A stretch of DNA of 64,000 nt from Lachnospiraceae bacterium. Its GTDB lineage: Bacteria; Bacillota; Clostridia; Lachnospirales; Lachnospiraceae. Positions within the stretch are counted from its first letter, which is position 1. The number at the start of each line of letters is the position of its first letter. The position numbers were made by a program, and so were the translations under genes. Positions 25,592 through 34,792 of this stretch are shown here, piece after piece. The notes beneath the pieces were generated by a model, which did not search any database, was not told the origin of the DNA, and saw only the letters and a list, made by a program, of their open reading frames with translations. The stretch is from contig JAFPWO010000024.1 of NCBI GenBank assembly GCA_017394885.1, forward strand, positions 1 through 64,000, given 5' to 3'.

Positions 25592-28500
25592 TTAATCCTG
25601 CTCGTCCAGCAGCGCCTTGTCGGCGGGATCGCGCAGGTTGACGGATACCAGGGCGGAGACGCCCTTCTCCTGCATAGTGATGCCGTACAGGCGGTCCGCC
25701 ATCTCCATCGTTCCGCGGCGGTGCGTGATGATCAGGAACTGCGTGGTATTGCGCAGCTTGTACAGATAATCGCCGAAGCGCTTGACATTGGGCTCATCCA
25801 GCGCCGCCTCGATCTCGTCCAGCAGGCAGAAGGGCGAAGGCTTGAGGTTCTGGATGGCAAAAAGAAGCGCGATCGCGGTCAGCGCCTTTTCCCCGCCGGA
25901 AAGCTGCATCATATTTTGGAGCTTTTTCCCCGGGGGCTGGGCGTTGATGATGACGCCGGCCGTCAGGATATCCTCATGCGGTTCCAGCTCGAGCGACCCT
26001 TTGCCGCCGGCGAAGAGTTCGCTGAACACCTTGGCGAATTCCGCCTGGACCAGGGAGAACTGCTCGCGGAAACGCGTACGCATATCTCCGTCCAGATCGC
26101 TGATCATGGCGCGCAGCTGTGTTTCGGCCGTCACCAGATCCGACTCCTGCGCCTTCAGGAATTCATAGCGTTCGGATACCTCTTTGTATTTTTCGATGGC
26201 GTCCACGTATACGGGCCCGAGTTCCTTGATCTCCCGCTTTTTCTGATTGATGACGCGGTGTACTTCGGAGGCGCTTTTCAGTTCCGGATTCCGGACCGCG
26301 CGGGCCTGGGAAGGCGTCATCTCGTATTCCGTCCAGAGATACTCCGCCTGTCGTTCGATCTGTTCCTCCAGGCGCTGCTGCTGCGACTGGAGCCGGAAGC
26401 TTTCTTTGTCCAGGGCGGAGATCCGGCCGGAGATCTCTTCACGGGATTCGAAAAATCCCTGCTGCTGTTCCCGGCCTTTTTCGCGGATCGCGTCATTTTC
26501 CTCCAGCTGCTTTTCGATCCCGGCGATTTCTTCTTTATCGTCAAGGATTTCCGCCTGCAGGCGGAGGATCTCTTCCTCTTTTTCACGGATCACATCCGTG
26601 ACGGAAAATTCACCCTTTGTCAGCTGGTCCTTCTCATTTTCGGTCCGGCTGATCTCCTGGGCGATCCGCCGGATCTGCTCCAGCAGGAAGTCATTTTTCT
26701 GCGTCAGCGCGGCAAATTCCAGCCGCATTTCTTCCAGCTGTCGGTTCTTTTCCGCCAGTTTCCCGCGTTCGACTTCGAGAAGCCCGAGGGCCTTGTTCAG
26801 TTCTTCGCGGCGGCTGTCCTGGCTGTCGGTAAGCTGTCCGGTATTTTCCGAAAGCTGCTCCCGCACGAAGCGAAGCTCCTCCAGCTCCTGCTCCAGGGAA
26901 AGGATTTCCGCCTCCCTGGCTTTTATGGCATCGACCAAGCGGGCCCGTTCCGCCCCGGCGGCTTTGTTCTGGGCTTCCAGCGCCGAACTGCGCAGCAGTA
27001 CGGTGCGCAGGGAGCGGTCGCTTTCCTCATAACGGTTCTGGGAAAGGGAAAGCGTTTTTTCGAAGCCGGCGATCTCTTTCTTCAGCCGGGAGATATTTCG
27101 GGCCGACTCCGCCACGATCGCTTCCTGTTCGCTCAGTTCCCGCCGCCGTCCCAGCAGGTTGGAATTGTTTTTAAAGCTGCCGCCGGCGATCGCGCCGCCC
27201 GGCATGAGGCTCTCCCCGTCCAGCGTGACGATGGAAAGGCGGTAATCGTTTTTGCGGGCGATGGCCAGCGCATGGTCCATCCGGTCGGCCACCAGAATGC
27301 TGCCGAGCAGGAAATTGATGACGCCCTGCAGGTCGTCCTCCGCCCGGACCAGGGACTGCGCCGTTCCGATGGCGCCCGGTTCCCGCAGCGCTTCCGGACG
27401 GCTCAGGCTCCGGCCGCCCTTTACGGCGTCGAGCGGCAGGAAGGTCACCCTCCCCAGCTTTTCTTTCTTCAGATATTCGATCAGGCTCTTGGCCGTGCTT
27501 TCGGTATCCGTGACCACATTCTGCAGGCGGGAGCCGAGCGCGGTCTCAATGGCGGTCTCGTACTTTTTGTCGCTGCGGATCAGATCGGCGACGGCGCCGC
27601 GGATACCGGGACAGCGGTCTTTTTGTTCCAGTACGGATTTGACGCTCCCGCCGTAGCCGCTGTAGCGCTCGATGAGGTTTTCCAGCGTTTCCACCCGGCT
27701 TTTTGCGACACTCCAGTCATTTTCCAGACGGTGCTGCTCGCTGCGCGCCGCACTTAGCGCGCCGGCGGCCTCTTCTCTTTCGCTTTTCAGTTCCTGCAGC
27801 GTCTGCTGCAGCTTTTCTTCTTCTTCTTTCAGGCCGGACAGGGCGGCGGTGAGCGCTTCGCACTGCGCTTCGGCTTCCGCCAGCTCCGCGGCTTCTTTTT
27901 CTTTTCCTTCCGAAAGCCCCGCAAGCCGCAGCTCCAGCTGCTCTTTCTTGCTCTCGGCCGCAGCCAGTTCCCGGCTTAACTTCTCCCGGCGGTTTAAGGC
28001 GGCCAGAAGCTCCGCGTTATCCCGGTCGATCGTAAACTGCAGTTCCCGCAGCTTATCGTCCAGGATCTCGGCCTCCCCTTCCGCCCGCGTGATTTTATCG
28101 TCGCAGAGGTCCTGCTGACGGTTGATATCGTTCTTCTGCTTATAGTAATCGTCCCGTTCTTCACCCAGCCGCGCCAGATTCTCATCCAGCACGCGGATCC
28201 GGTCCGCCACAACGTCCTGCTGATTCTCCGTGGCATGGATCTGCTCGGTCAGCACCTGAATGCGGCCTTCCCTGGTTTCCTGCGCCACGCGCAGATCGGC
28301 CAGGCGTGCGCGGGCCTCGGCCAGTTCCTTATCGAGGGCTTCGTTCTGCTCGCTCAGGCTGTCATAATGGATGCGGAGCTGTTCCGCCTCGTCCCGGGTC
28401 TTCTGCAGATCCCCCTCCAGCATATCCAGATTGTTCTTCGTCGCGGCCAGTTTTTTCTCCAGCTCGTCGGATTCCAGCGCGAACGCGCCGACCTCATAAG

Positions 28501-29170
28501 TCTTTAATTCCTCCCGGAGCTTTAAATACGTTCTTGCTCTGGCGGACTGCTTTTCCAGCGGGCCGACCTGCTTTTCCAGCTCGCCCAGAATATCCTGGAT
28601 GCGGGTTAAGGACTGCTGTTCCGCCTCCAGCTTTTTCAGAGTGATGTCCTTGCGCTTTTTATACTTGACGATGCCGGCGGCCTCATCGAACATCTGGCGC
28701 CGCTCTTCCGGCTTGTTGCTGAGAACGAGGTCGATCTGGCCCTGCCCGATGATCGAATAGCCTTCTTTCCCGATCCCGGAGTCATAAAACAGCTCATAGA
28801 TATCCCGCAGGCGGCACAGATTCCCGTTCAGCCGGTATTCGCTCTCGCCGGAGCGGAACACCTGCCGCATCACGGTCACTTCGTCATACTCGACCGGCAG
28901 CACATGGTCGCTGTTGTCGATGGTCAGCGAAACGTAAGCATAGCTCATCGGCCGGCGGTTTTCCGTACCGGCAAAAATGACGTCCTGCATATTGCTGCCG
29001 CGCAGCTGTCTTGAGCTTTGCTCACCCAACACCCAGCGGACGGCGTCGGCCACGTTGCTCTTTCCGCTTCCGTTGGGGCCGACGATCCCCATGATCCCGG
29101 GGGTGAATTCCATCACGGCTTTGTTGGCAAAGGATTTGAATCCCTGCGTTTCGATCTTTTTCAGATACAT
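25592..29170 (-). CDS. smc: Chromosome segregation protein SMC
   Basis: 1192 residues, full length. Walker A GPNGSGKSN (31-39), two long coiled coils, the hinge (~500-680, with PGIRGAVADLI and SLMPGGAIAGG), and the C-terminal ABC signature LSGGEKALTAIALLFA (~1090) with LLDEIEAALDE. Condenses and separates chromosomes with ScpA/ScpB, which are not in the window. One base separates it from rnc. Confidence 0.97.
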   Translation of the reverse strand: MYLKKIETQGFKSFANKAVMEFTPGIMGIVGPNGSGKSNVADAVRWVLGEQSSRQLRGSNMQDVIFAGTENRRPMSYAYVSLTIDNSDHVLPVEYDEVTVMRQVFRSGESEYRLNGNLCRLRDIYELFYDSGIGKEGYSIIGQGQIDLVLSNKPEERRQMFDEAAGIVKYKKRKDITLKKLEAEQQSLTRIQDILGELEKQVGPLEKQSARARTYLKLREELKTYEVGAFALESDELEKKLAATKNNLDMLEGDLQKTRDEAEQLRIHYDSLSEQNEALDKELAEARARLADLRVAQETREGRIQVLTEQIHATENQQDVVADRIRVLDENLARLGEERDDYYKQKNDINRQQDLCDDKITRAEGEAEILDDKLRELQFTIDRDNAELLAALNRREKLSRELAAAESKKEQLELRLAGLSEGKEKEAAELAEAEAQCEALTAALSGLKEEEEKLQQTLQELKSEREEAAGALSAARSEQHRLENDWSVAKSRVETLENLIERYSGYGGSVKSVLEQKDRCPGIRGAVADLIRSDKKYETAIETALGSRLQNVVTDTESTAKSLIEYLKKEKLGRVTFLPLDAVKGGRSLSRPEALREPGAIGTAQSLVRAEDDLQGVINFLLGSILVADRMDHALAIARKNDYRLSIVTLDGESLMPGGAIAGGSFKNNSNLLGRRRELSEQEAIVAESARNISRLKKEIAGFEKTLSLSQNRYEESDRSLRTVLLRSSALEAQNKAAGAERARLVDAIKAREAEILSLEQELEELRFVREQLSENTGQLTDSQDSRREELNKALGLLEVERGKLAEKNRQLEEMRLEFAALTQKNDFLLEQIRRIAQEISRTENEKDQLTKGEFSVTDVIREKEEEILRLQAEILDDKEEIAGIEKQLEENDAIREKGREQQQGFFESREEISGRISALDKESFRLQSQQQRLEEQIERQAEYLWTEYEMTPSQARAVRNPELKSASEVHRVINQKKREIKELGPVYVDAIEKYKEVSERYEFLKAQESDLVTAETQLRAMISDLDGDMRTRFREQFSLVQAEFAKVFSELFAGGKGSLELEPHEDILTAGVIINAQPPGKKLQNMMQLSGGEKALTAIALLFAIQNLKPSPFCLLDEIEAALDEPNVKRFGDYLYKLRNTTQFLIITHRRGTMEMADRLYGITMQEKGVSALVSVNLRDPADKALLDEQD

Positions 29171-29171
29171 A

Positions 29172-29840
29172 CTATACTTCCTTCAGTGCTGCTGCGGCCG
29201 CAGCCTGTTCGGCGGCTTTTTTATTGTGTCCGCTTCCGGTCCCTTTTACCGTTCCGTTGACCGAAACCTGAGCGGTAAAGATGCGCTCATGCATCGGTCC
29301 CTCTTCACTCAGCAGGGTGTATACGATCTCCGCCCCGCCGTCCGCCTGGACCAGCTCCTGAAAGCGGGTCTTGGCGTCCGAATAGGCCGGATGGTCCGCC
29401 ACGACGGCAAGGACATGGCGGTCGATAAAGTGCCTCGCGCTCTCAAATCCGCCGTCCAGATAAACCGCGCCGATCACCGCCTCGAGCGCGTCGGAGAGGA
29501 TCGAATCCCGCTCCCTTCCGCCGCTCTTTTCTTCTCCCCGGCCCATGCGCAGCGCTTCTCCCAGATCGATCCGGCGGGCGCAAAACGCCAGCGACGGCTC
29601 GCAGACCATGGAGGCGCGCAGGCGCGTCATTTCGCCTTCTTCCTTGTCCGGATAGCGGTTGTACAGGTAAGTGCTTGAGGCCAGTTCCAGAACGGCGTCG
29701 CCCAGAAACTCCAGCCGCTCGTTGTCTGCGCCGCCCTCTTCCGGATGCTCATTGGCATAGGAGGAATGCGTGAGGGCACGCTGAAGCAGTACCGGCTCAC
29801 GGAAGCGGTAACCCAGAATTTCTTCCCATTTTTTATCCAT
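29172..29840 (-). CDS. rnc: Ribonuclease III
   Basis: 222 residues. Double-strand RNA endonuclease: signature NERLEFLGDAVLEL (40-53), second acidic cluster SDALEAVIGAVYLDGG, and a C-terminal dsRNA-binding domain ending in GSGHNKKAAEQAAAAAAL. Matures rRNA; the pnp leader hairpin at 58.7 kb is a plausible target in this genome. Confidence 0.97.
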   Translation of the reverse strand: MDKKWEEILGYRFREPVLLQRALTHSSYANEHPEEGGADNERLEFLGDAVLELASSTYLYNRYPDKEEGEMTRLRASMVCEPSLAFCARRIDLGEALRMGRGEEKSGGRERDSILSDALEAVIGAVYLDGGFESARHFIDRHVLAVVADHPAYSDAKTRFQELVQADGGAEIVYTLLSEEGPMHERIFTAQVSVNGTVKGTGSGHNKKAAEQAAAAAALKEV

Positions 29841-29867
29841 TTCAGTCTCCTGAAAATACAGAAAACA

Positions 29868-29912
29868 CCGCTGCCCGGTACGGTCTTGGAAAAAAGTCCG
29901 TACCGGGTGCGG
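29868..29912 (-). terminator. Hairpin between acpP and rnc
   Basis: Ten-base arms CCCGGTACGG and CCGTACCGGG, extended by CCGC/GCGG beyond a small mismatch. A run of six T lies in the loop on the minus strand, and no long T run follows the distal arm, so partial attenuation or an RNA-processing site is as likely as full termination. It would let acpP be made in excess over rnc-smc. Confidence 0.6.
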
Positions 29913-29941
29913 TCTTGTGCGTCTTTATACAGGCCGGGTCT

Positions 29942-30169
29942 TTATTCGGCTTCTCCCAGCAGACTGCAGGCGTCCTGCACGGTCACGACCTTCTCCAGCG
30001 CTTCATCGGGGATCAGAATTCCGAATTCATCTTCGATCGCCATAATGATCTCGGCGATATCCAGAGAATCCGCGTCCAGGTCCTCGGTGAAGGACTTTTC
30101 GGGCGTGATCTGTTCCGGATCGATATTCAGCACACCGGCAATAATGTCTCTGATCTTTTCAAATACCAT
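29942..30169 (-). CDS. acpP: Acyl carrier protein
   Basis: 75 residues. Acidic four-helix carrier; phosphopantetheine attaches at Ser35 in [11 protein letters not shown]. It follows plsX directly (4-base gap); the fabD and fabG genes often found between plsX and acpP in Firmicutes are absent here. Confidence 0.96.
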   Translation of the reverse strand: MVFEKIRDIIAGVLNIDPEQITPEKSFTEDLDADSLDIAEIIMAIEDEFGILIPDEALEKVVTVQDACSLLGEAE

Positions 30170-30173
30170 ATTT

Positions 30174-31193
30174 TTACTCCTGTTCTTCGCTAAGCGATAT
30201 ACTTTGTCTGATCTTCTCCGTCAGCCTGTTGTCCGTAAAGGCGACACACTGGAGAATGGCGTTGCTCAGTTCTTTATAGCTGGCGTTCCCGTGCGCCTTG
30301 ACGATCAGGCCGTTGAGGCCCAGCATGGGGGCGCCGCCGTATTGGGTGGCATCCAGGGTCTTCAGCGTCTCCTTCAGCGATTTTTTCACCAGAAGGGCGC
30401 CAATCTTGGATGTCAGATTTTTCATCATGCTCTGCTTGATCATCCCGGTAAGCGCGGAGGCCGTGCCTTCATAGAGCTTTAACGCAATATTGCCGGCAAA
30501 GGCTTCGGTGACGATCACGTCGGCCGCGCCGTGCGGGAGCTCGCGCGATTCCACGTTCCCGATGAAATTGATGTCCGGGCAGGCCTTCAGCAGCGGATAG
30601 GTCTCCTTGGTCAGGGCGTTGCCCTTCTCTTCTTCCACACCGATGTTGAGCAGGCCCACGCGGGGGTTTTCGATCCCCACGACGTCGCGCATATACAGGG
30701 ACCCCATCTTGGCGAACTGGACCAGATGATTGCTGCGGGCATCCACATTGGCGCCGCAGTCGATCAGGAGCGTAACGCCTTTCGTAGTGGGCAGAAGCGG
30801 GGCCAGCGGGGCCCGTTCCACGCCCTTGATGCGTCCGACGATCAGCTGGCCGCCGGCCAGCACGGCGCCGGTGGAGCCGGCCGAAATAAAGGCGTCGGCT
30901 TCGCCGTTTTTCACCATGCGCTGGGCAACGACCAGAGAGGAATCCTTTTTGTGGCGGATCGCATGGACAGGATGCTCAGCCATCTCGATGATTTCCGTGG
31001 CATTCACCACTTCGATCCGCGCGGCGTCGTACTCATATTTGGCCAGCTCGCGGCGGATCACCTCCTCCTGGCCGACCAGTATGATCTGCGCGCGGTCTGT
31101 CTTTTTCAAGCCTTCCACCGCGGCTTTTACGGGCTCGACGGGCGCGTTGTCCCCGCCCATGGCATCAAGCGCGATTCTTACCAGATCCTGCAT
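30174..31193 (-). CDS. plsX: Phosphate acyltransferase PlsX
   Basis: 339 residues. Converts acyl-ACP to acyl-phosphate, the substrate of PlsY. Start [11 protein letters not shown] and the internal [14 protein letters not shown] and [13 protein letters not shown] segments are family signatures. First gene behind a strong promoter. No FapR-like operator was recognised in the short leader. Confidence 0.96.
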   Translation of the reverse strand: MQDLVRIALDAMGGDNAPVEPVKAAVEGLKKTDRAQIILVGQEEVIRRELAKYEYDAARIEVVNATEIIEMAEHPVHAIRHKKDSSLVVAQRMVKNGEADAFISAGSTGAVLAGGQLIVGRIKGVERAPLAPLLPTTKGVTLLIDCGANVDARSNHLVQFAKMGSLYMRDVVGIENPRVGLLNIGVEEEKGNALTKETYPLLKACPDINFIGNVESRELPHGAADVIVTEAFAGNIALKLYEGTASALTGMIKQSMMKNLTSKIGALLVKKSLKETLKTLDATQYGGAPMLGLNGLIVKAHGNASYKELSNAILQCVAFTDNRLTEKIRQSISLSEEQE

Positions 31194-31221
31194 AGCATTT
31201 CCTTTCTCTTACAACGTAGCC

Positions 31222-31250
31222 ACTATACACAATGCCTATTGATAAATCAA
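31222..31250 (-). promoter_or_regulatory. plsX operon promoter
   Basis: Minus strand TTGATT (31245-31250), 17-base spacer, TATAGT (31222-31227), 28 bases before the plsX start. The -35 ends one base from the stop codon of the preceding gene. It probably drives plsX-acpP-rnc-smc-ftsY and possibly beyond. Confidence 0.78.
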
Positions 31251-31251
31251 G

Positions 31252-31548
31252 TTATATTCCCAAAAAATAAAGAAAAAGCAGGACCAGCAGGAGGCCGCCG
31301 TTGGTAAAGAGTCCGAGCCTGTAATTCAGCCGGCTTTCGGCCTTTACCACATAGTGGCCGTACAGCGTGATCAGGAAGCCGGCCAGGCAAAGCAGCAGGC
31401 AGGCAAAGACCGCGATGCCCTCGCCGTAGCTGATGGTTCCGTTGCTGGATACGGCCCGGATCCCGATCACGAGGCTGGTCAGGAGGGATACGCCGAACAG
31501 CCCCAGCGAGATGGCCATGAATCCGGGAGCGGGAAGCTTCTTTTTCAT
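31252..31548 (-). CDS. Small three-helix membrane protein, unrecognised
   Basis: 98 residues, family not recognised. Three hydrophobic segments (~10-30, ~45-67, ~78-97) with short basic connections; no signal peptidase site. It lies 7 bases after the YfbR-like gene and is the last gene before the plsX promoter. Could be a small accessory protein of the upstream binding-protein gene, but this is only positional. Confidence 0.7.
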   Translation of the reverse strand: MKKKLPAPGFMAISLGLFGVSLLTSLVIGIRAVSSNGTISYGEGIAVFACLLLCLAGFLITLYGHYVVKAESRLNYRLGLFTNGGLLLVLLFLYFLGI

Positions 31549-31555
31549 GCCGGCC

Positions 31556-32131
31556 TCACATTTCGTCCAGCGTACGTCCGTACGGGGCCAGGAAATCCTT
31601 CATAAAAGCCTTGAGTTCCGGAAGATCCATCTCCTCCAGCTTTTCGCGGGTGGACTGCTCGGCTTTGATGAATTCCCGGTTGCCGGCTTTGCCTTCTTCC
31701 ATGCACTTGATCAGCGCGGAAAGCTTATCGGCCGCCTTGACCAGTTTCCAGAGATATTCATCTTCCTCCCGCGGATAGTACAGGGAGGTAAATTCCTCCC
31801 GGAGATCCTCCGGAAGGCGGGCAAGCAGGGAATCGGCCGCCTGATCCTCCAGGCGCCGGTAGGCGCTGCGGATCGCGCTGTCGTTGTATTTGACCGGCGT
31901 GGGCATATCCCCGGTCAGGATCTCGGTCGTATCGTGATACATGCCGAGCAGCGCGGCCCGGGAAGCGTCCAGCTGCTTGCCGAAGCGCCGGTTGCCGAGC
32001 ACCGCCATGGCATGGGCGAGCATGGCCACTTCCAGGGAGTGCTCGCTGATGTTCTCCGGCATGGAGTTGCGCATCAGAGCCCAGCGGTCGATATATTTCA
32101 TACGCGACATCATCGCAAAATAACTGTACAT
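31556..32131 (-). CDS. YfbR-like 5'-deoxynucleotidase (HD domain)
   Basis: 191 residues. HD-superfamily phosphohydrolase with metal ligands ISEHSLEVA (His31) and MYHDTTEILTGD (His66, Asp67) and a later LVKAADKLSALI Asp. The TPVKY motif after the HD pair is typical of YfbR, which removes phosphate from deoxynucleoside monophosphates. Length matches the family (~195). Encoded 13 bases after the binding-protein gene. Confidence 0.88.
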   Translation of the reverse strand: MYSYFAMMSRMKYIDRWALMRNSMPENISEHSLEVAMLAHAMAVLGNRRFGKQLDASRAALLGMYHDTTEILTGDMPTPVKYNDSAIRSAYRRLEDQAADSLLARLPEDLREEFTSLYYPREEDEYLWKLVKAADKLSALIKCMEEGKAGNREFIKAEQSTREKLEEMDLPELKAFMKDFLAPYGRTLDEM

Positions 32132-32144
32132 CGCAAGCCTCCGG

Positions 32145-34613
32145 TCAGTCTGCGGGCAAAAGCTTCATGGTCGTGACGTCATTGATCCAGGTCCAGTACA
32201 GGCTGTGGCCTTCCGCCAGCGAGGCGCGGTCGATCGTGGACGCATTGTAGACCGTATAGTCGGTCAGTACATAGCAGGGCACTTCCACGGCCCAGCTGCG
32301 GATCTTTTCCATAATGGCCCGGGCGATCTCCCGCTGCGGCCCGGGTTCAGTCTGTTCTTCATATTCGTCCAGCAGGGCGTTGAGGTCTTCATCCGTGATA
32401 TTATACAGGTTCGGATATTCCACGAGCCCGGTGCCGTTGCGGTAATGCGTGCCGAAGTCCGGGTCGCCGATGCAGTTCCAGGAGGCGCACCAGATATCGG
32501 CTTCTCCCAGATACAGGGACACCAGCATGCTCTCTTCGGAGCTGACGTAGCGGGTATCGAGCGTAATCCCCAGCGCGTACAGCACGGTCTTCGCATAGTT
32601 GATGATGCTGTCGGAGGGATGCCAGGTATAATCGTCGCCGCAGAGCATGACCTCATAGCGCAGGGAAGCCCCCTCCGGTGCCGCCGTGAACTTGCCGCTT
32701 GCTTCGTCATAGACGTAGCCGGCCTTGATGAAATACTCCCGGGCCGCGTCGATCACGGCATAATAACGCTCCACGTCCGTGGAATCGCTGCGGTAGATGG
32801 GCTTCCCGGAAAGATCGTTCAGGAACGCGGCCTGATAGTCTTCCTCGCCGGCCAGCGGGGCGATATCAAAGAACGGGGAGACCGGGTAATCAATAATAAC
32901 GGCCGAGCCGCCGAAGTAGTCCCCGTAGGCGATATCCCGGAAGGCGGCCAGGATCACGGCCAGCCCTTCGCGAAGGGCCCGTGATTCTTCCGAATAGGAG
33001 TCGTCTCCGACACGGACGTTGCTCGCACTGATGCCGATATAGCTGTACCCGAGGTCCAGAATGCTCTCGGCATAGACCACGTTCCCGTCGGTCGTATCAT
33101 TTTCATTCAAGCCGCAGATGCTGCGGTAGAGCTCTTTGTTGCCTTCCAGCGAGACGATATCCAGTTCCCCGTTTCCGATCTGTTCCAGCGCGTTTTCCCC
33201 GTAGCGGATGATCCGGATCTTTTCGATGCCGCTCTTTCCTTTATAGTATTCGGGATTGGAGCGGAGCGCGACAGTCCCGGTCTCGCTGTCATAGCCTTCG
33301 AAGCAGTACGGGCCGGCGCCGAGCGGATGGGTCAGCGCGGTCTCGCTGATGGTATAATTGCCGCGTTCAAAGCCGAATTTGTGCGCTTCGTAATCATATT
33401 CGGCCGGATTGCCGTAGTAATGCAGCGGCGCGATGATCATATCGAAAAGCTGGTAGATCGCGTCATTGTTGTAGCCGTAGAGCTTGAGCTTCAAGGTGCT
33501 GTCGCCGAGGCGGACGATGCCGCTGATATAATCCACCGGCTCTCCTTCCCCGGAGGCGGTCATCTTGCGGTAGCGGATCAGCTCTCGGGCGTAGGTGCGG
33601 ACGGTGTCATCAAAGTAATCCCGGTCGATGGCGTATTTTTCGCCCAGCAGGTGATAGTCGGTCCCGTAGCTTTCGATAACGTCCGCGCAGATCTCTTCCA
33701 GAGACTTGCCGACCAGGTTATAATTGAGATCGAAGCCATAGAGATTATAGAAGAATTCCTGGACGCTGTTGCCGTAGCCGAGGGCGATATACCGCACCCA
33801 GATCGACTGGCAGTGCTCGGCCTCCGCTTCCAGCGTATCCTTGATCAGGGTTCGGATATAGGCATCCAGCTCCTCGGAATGATTGGCCAGCTCGGCGTCG
33901 ATCTCCGCCTCTTCCACGGCAATGGATTCCGCGGCGGAATTGTTGTAATAATAATTGGTCAGGCCGACGATATTGTAGCTGCGCAGGGTCCCGTTGCCGC
34001 TGAAGTTCGGCTGCAGGCGGACGTAGAGGTTGAAGATCAGATCGTCAACGGTAAGACGTTCGCCGTCGCTGAAGGTGATCCCGTTCTTCAGTTTCATGGT
34101 ATAGGTGGTGATATCTTCCGCCTCGTCATATTCCACGGAGATATCCGCCGGGCCGGTATACAGATACCGCTGGTTGTTGTAGTAGGCGTACTCGCCTTCG
34201 GTCGCCCGGTTGATCACATTGCCGGTCCGGTCGCGGGTCAGGAGCCGCAGTCCGACCAGCTGCATGATCGTATCGTCCCCTTCATTCAGATCCGTAAACG
34301 GATTGAACTGGCCGCTGAGCGCCGATACGCCGACGCGGAGAGGCCTGTCGGCTCCGTACGGATCGTTCCCCGTCGGAACGGGCACAGTTTCATCGCCGGA
34401 TGCATTGGGCTTCTGCGGCGTGATGGAAGTATCCGTGATCTCAATGACGCCTTCGGTCGTGGCGGCAGTCGTTTCCTTTGAGAACAAAGAGGAAAAGTTG
34501 ATGATATCGGAAAGCCGGCCGCCCCGGGAGGTGAAGGCTACCAGAAACACTAGGAAGAGCGAGCCGAGAACGCTCAGGACCGCTCCCAGTACTTTTTTCG
34601 GTTTATTGCTCAT
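32145..34613 (-). CDS. Orphan peptide/oligopeptide ABC substrate-binding protein
   Basis: 822 residues from the ATG at 34613; upstream in-frame codons run through the promoter and are excluded. One membrane anchor (~8-28) with no lipobox cysteine, a Thr-rich linker, then an SBP_bac_5 fold (LRVGVSALSGQFNPF, YTMKLKNGITFSDGERLTVDD, GAGPYCFEGYD). It is some 250 residues longer than ordinary OppA/DppA proteins because of inserts in the first lobe. No ABC permease or ATPase is adjacent, so it must dock with a distant transporter or act in sensing. Confidence 0.85.
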   Translation of the reverse strand: MSNKPKKVLGAVLSVLGSLFLVFLVAFTSRGGRLSDIINFSSLFSKETTAATTEGVIEITDTSITPQKPNASGDETVPVPTGNDPYGADRPLRVGVSALSGQFNPFTDLNEGDDTIMQLVGLRLLTRDRTGNVINRATEGEYAYYNNQRYLYTGPADISVEYDEAEDITTYTMKLKNGITFSDGERLTVDDLIFNLYVRLQPNFSGNGTLRSYNIVGLTNYYYNNSAAESIAVEEAEIDAELANHSEELDAYIRTLIKDTLEAEAEHCQSIWVRYIALGYGNSVQEFFYNLYGFDLNYNLVGKSLEEICADVIESYGTDYHLLGEKYAIDRDYFDDTVRTYARELIRYRKMTASGEGEPVDYISGIVRLGDSTLKLKLYGYNNDAIYQLFDMIIAPLHYYGNPAEYDYEAHKFGFERGNYTISETALTHPLGAGPYCFEGYDSETGTVALRSNPEYYKGKSGIEKIRIIRYGENALEQIGNGELDIVSLEGNKELYRSICGLNENDTTDGNVVYAESILDLGYSYIGISASNVRVGDDSYSEESRALREGLAVILAAFRDIAYGDYFGGSAVIIDYPVSPFFDIAPLAGEEDYQAAFLNDLSGKPIYRSDSTDVERYYAVIDAAREYFIKAGYVYDEASGKFTAAPEGASLRYEVMLCGDDYTWHPSDSIINYAKTVLYALGITLDTRYVSSEESMLVSLYLGEADIWCASWNCIGDPDFGTHYRNGTGLVEYPNLYNITDEDLNALLDEYEEQTEPGPQREIARAIMEKIRSWAVEVPCYVLTDYTVYNASTIDRASLAEGHSLYWTWINDVTTMKLLPAD

Positions 34614-34658
34614 AGGATAGCATGGCTCCTTATTCTTATTGAAAGACAATTTGGAGTT

Positions 34659-34687
34659 ATTATACCATCCGGGGCTTCCGTAGTCAA
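34659..34687 (-). promoter_or_regulatory. Promoter of the binding-protein / YfbR unit
   Basis: Minus strand TTGACT (34682-34687), 17-base spacer, consensus TATAAT (34659-34664). Confidence 0.8.
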
Positions 34688-34710
34688 ATTTTTCTTCAAA
34701 GGCGGGCTCT

Positions 34711-34750
34711 TTCCGGGGCGCTTGCACAGCGCCGGGAAATGTTGTAAACT
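34711..34750 (+). promoter_or_regulatory. clp-radA promoter with palindrome over the -35
   Basis: TTGCAC (34722-34727), 17-base spacer, TAAACT (34745-34750). A palindrome, GGCGCT-TGCAC-AGCGCC (34717-34733) with further near-symmetry out to 34711-34738, covers the -35 and could be a repressor site. It does not look like CtsR or CIRCE elements. Confidence 0.6.
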
Positions 34751-34792
34751 GAATCTGTACTATGTTTACTTTTGGTTTTTCTGGAGGCACGG

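Noticed and set aside
25721..27757. 678-codon plus-strand frame inside smc
   Set aside because: Antisense of the SMC coiled coil in a GC-rich gene; no ribosome site and no recognisable domains.
34614..34790. 59 extra N-terminal codons on the peptide-binding protein
   Set aside because: They cover its own promoter (34659-34687) and would bury the membrane anchor.
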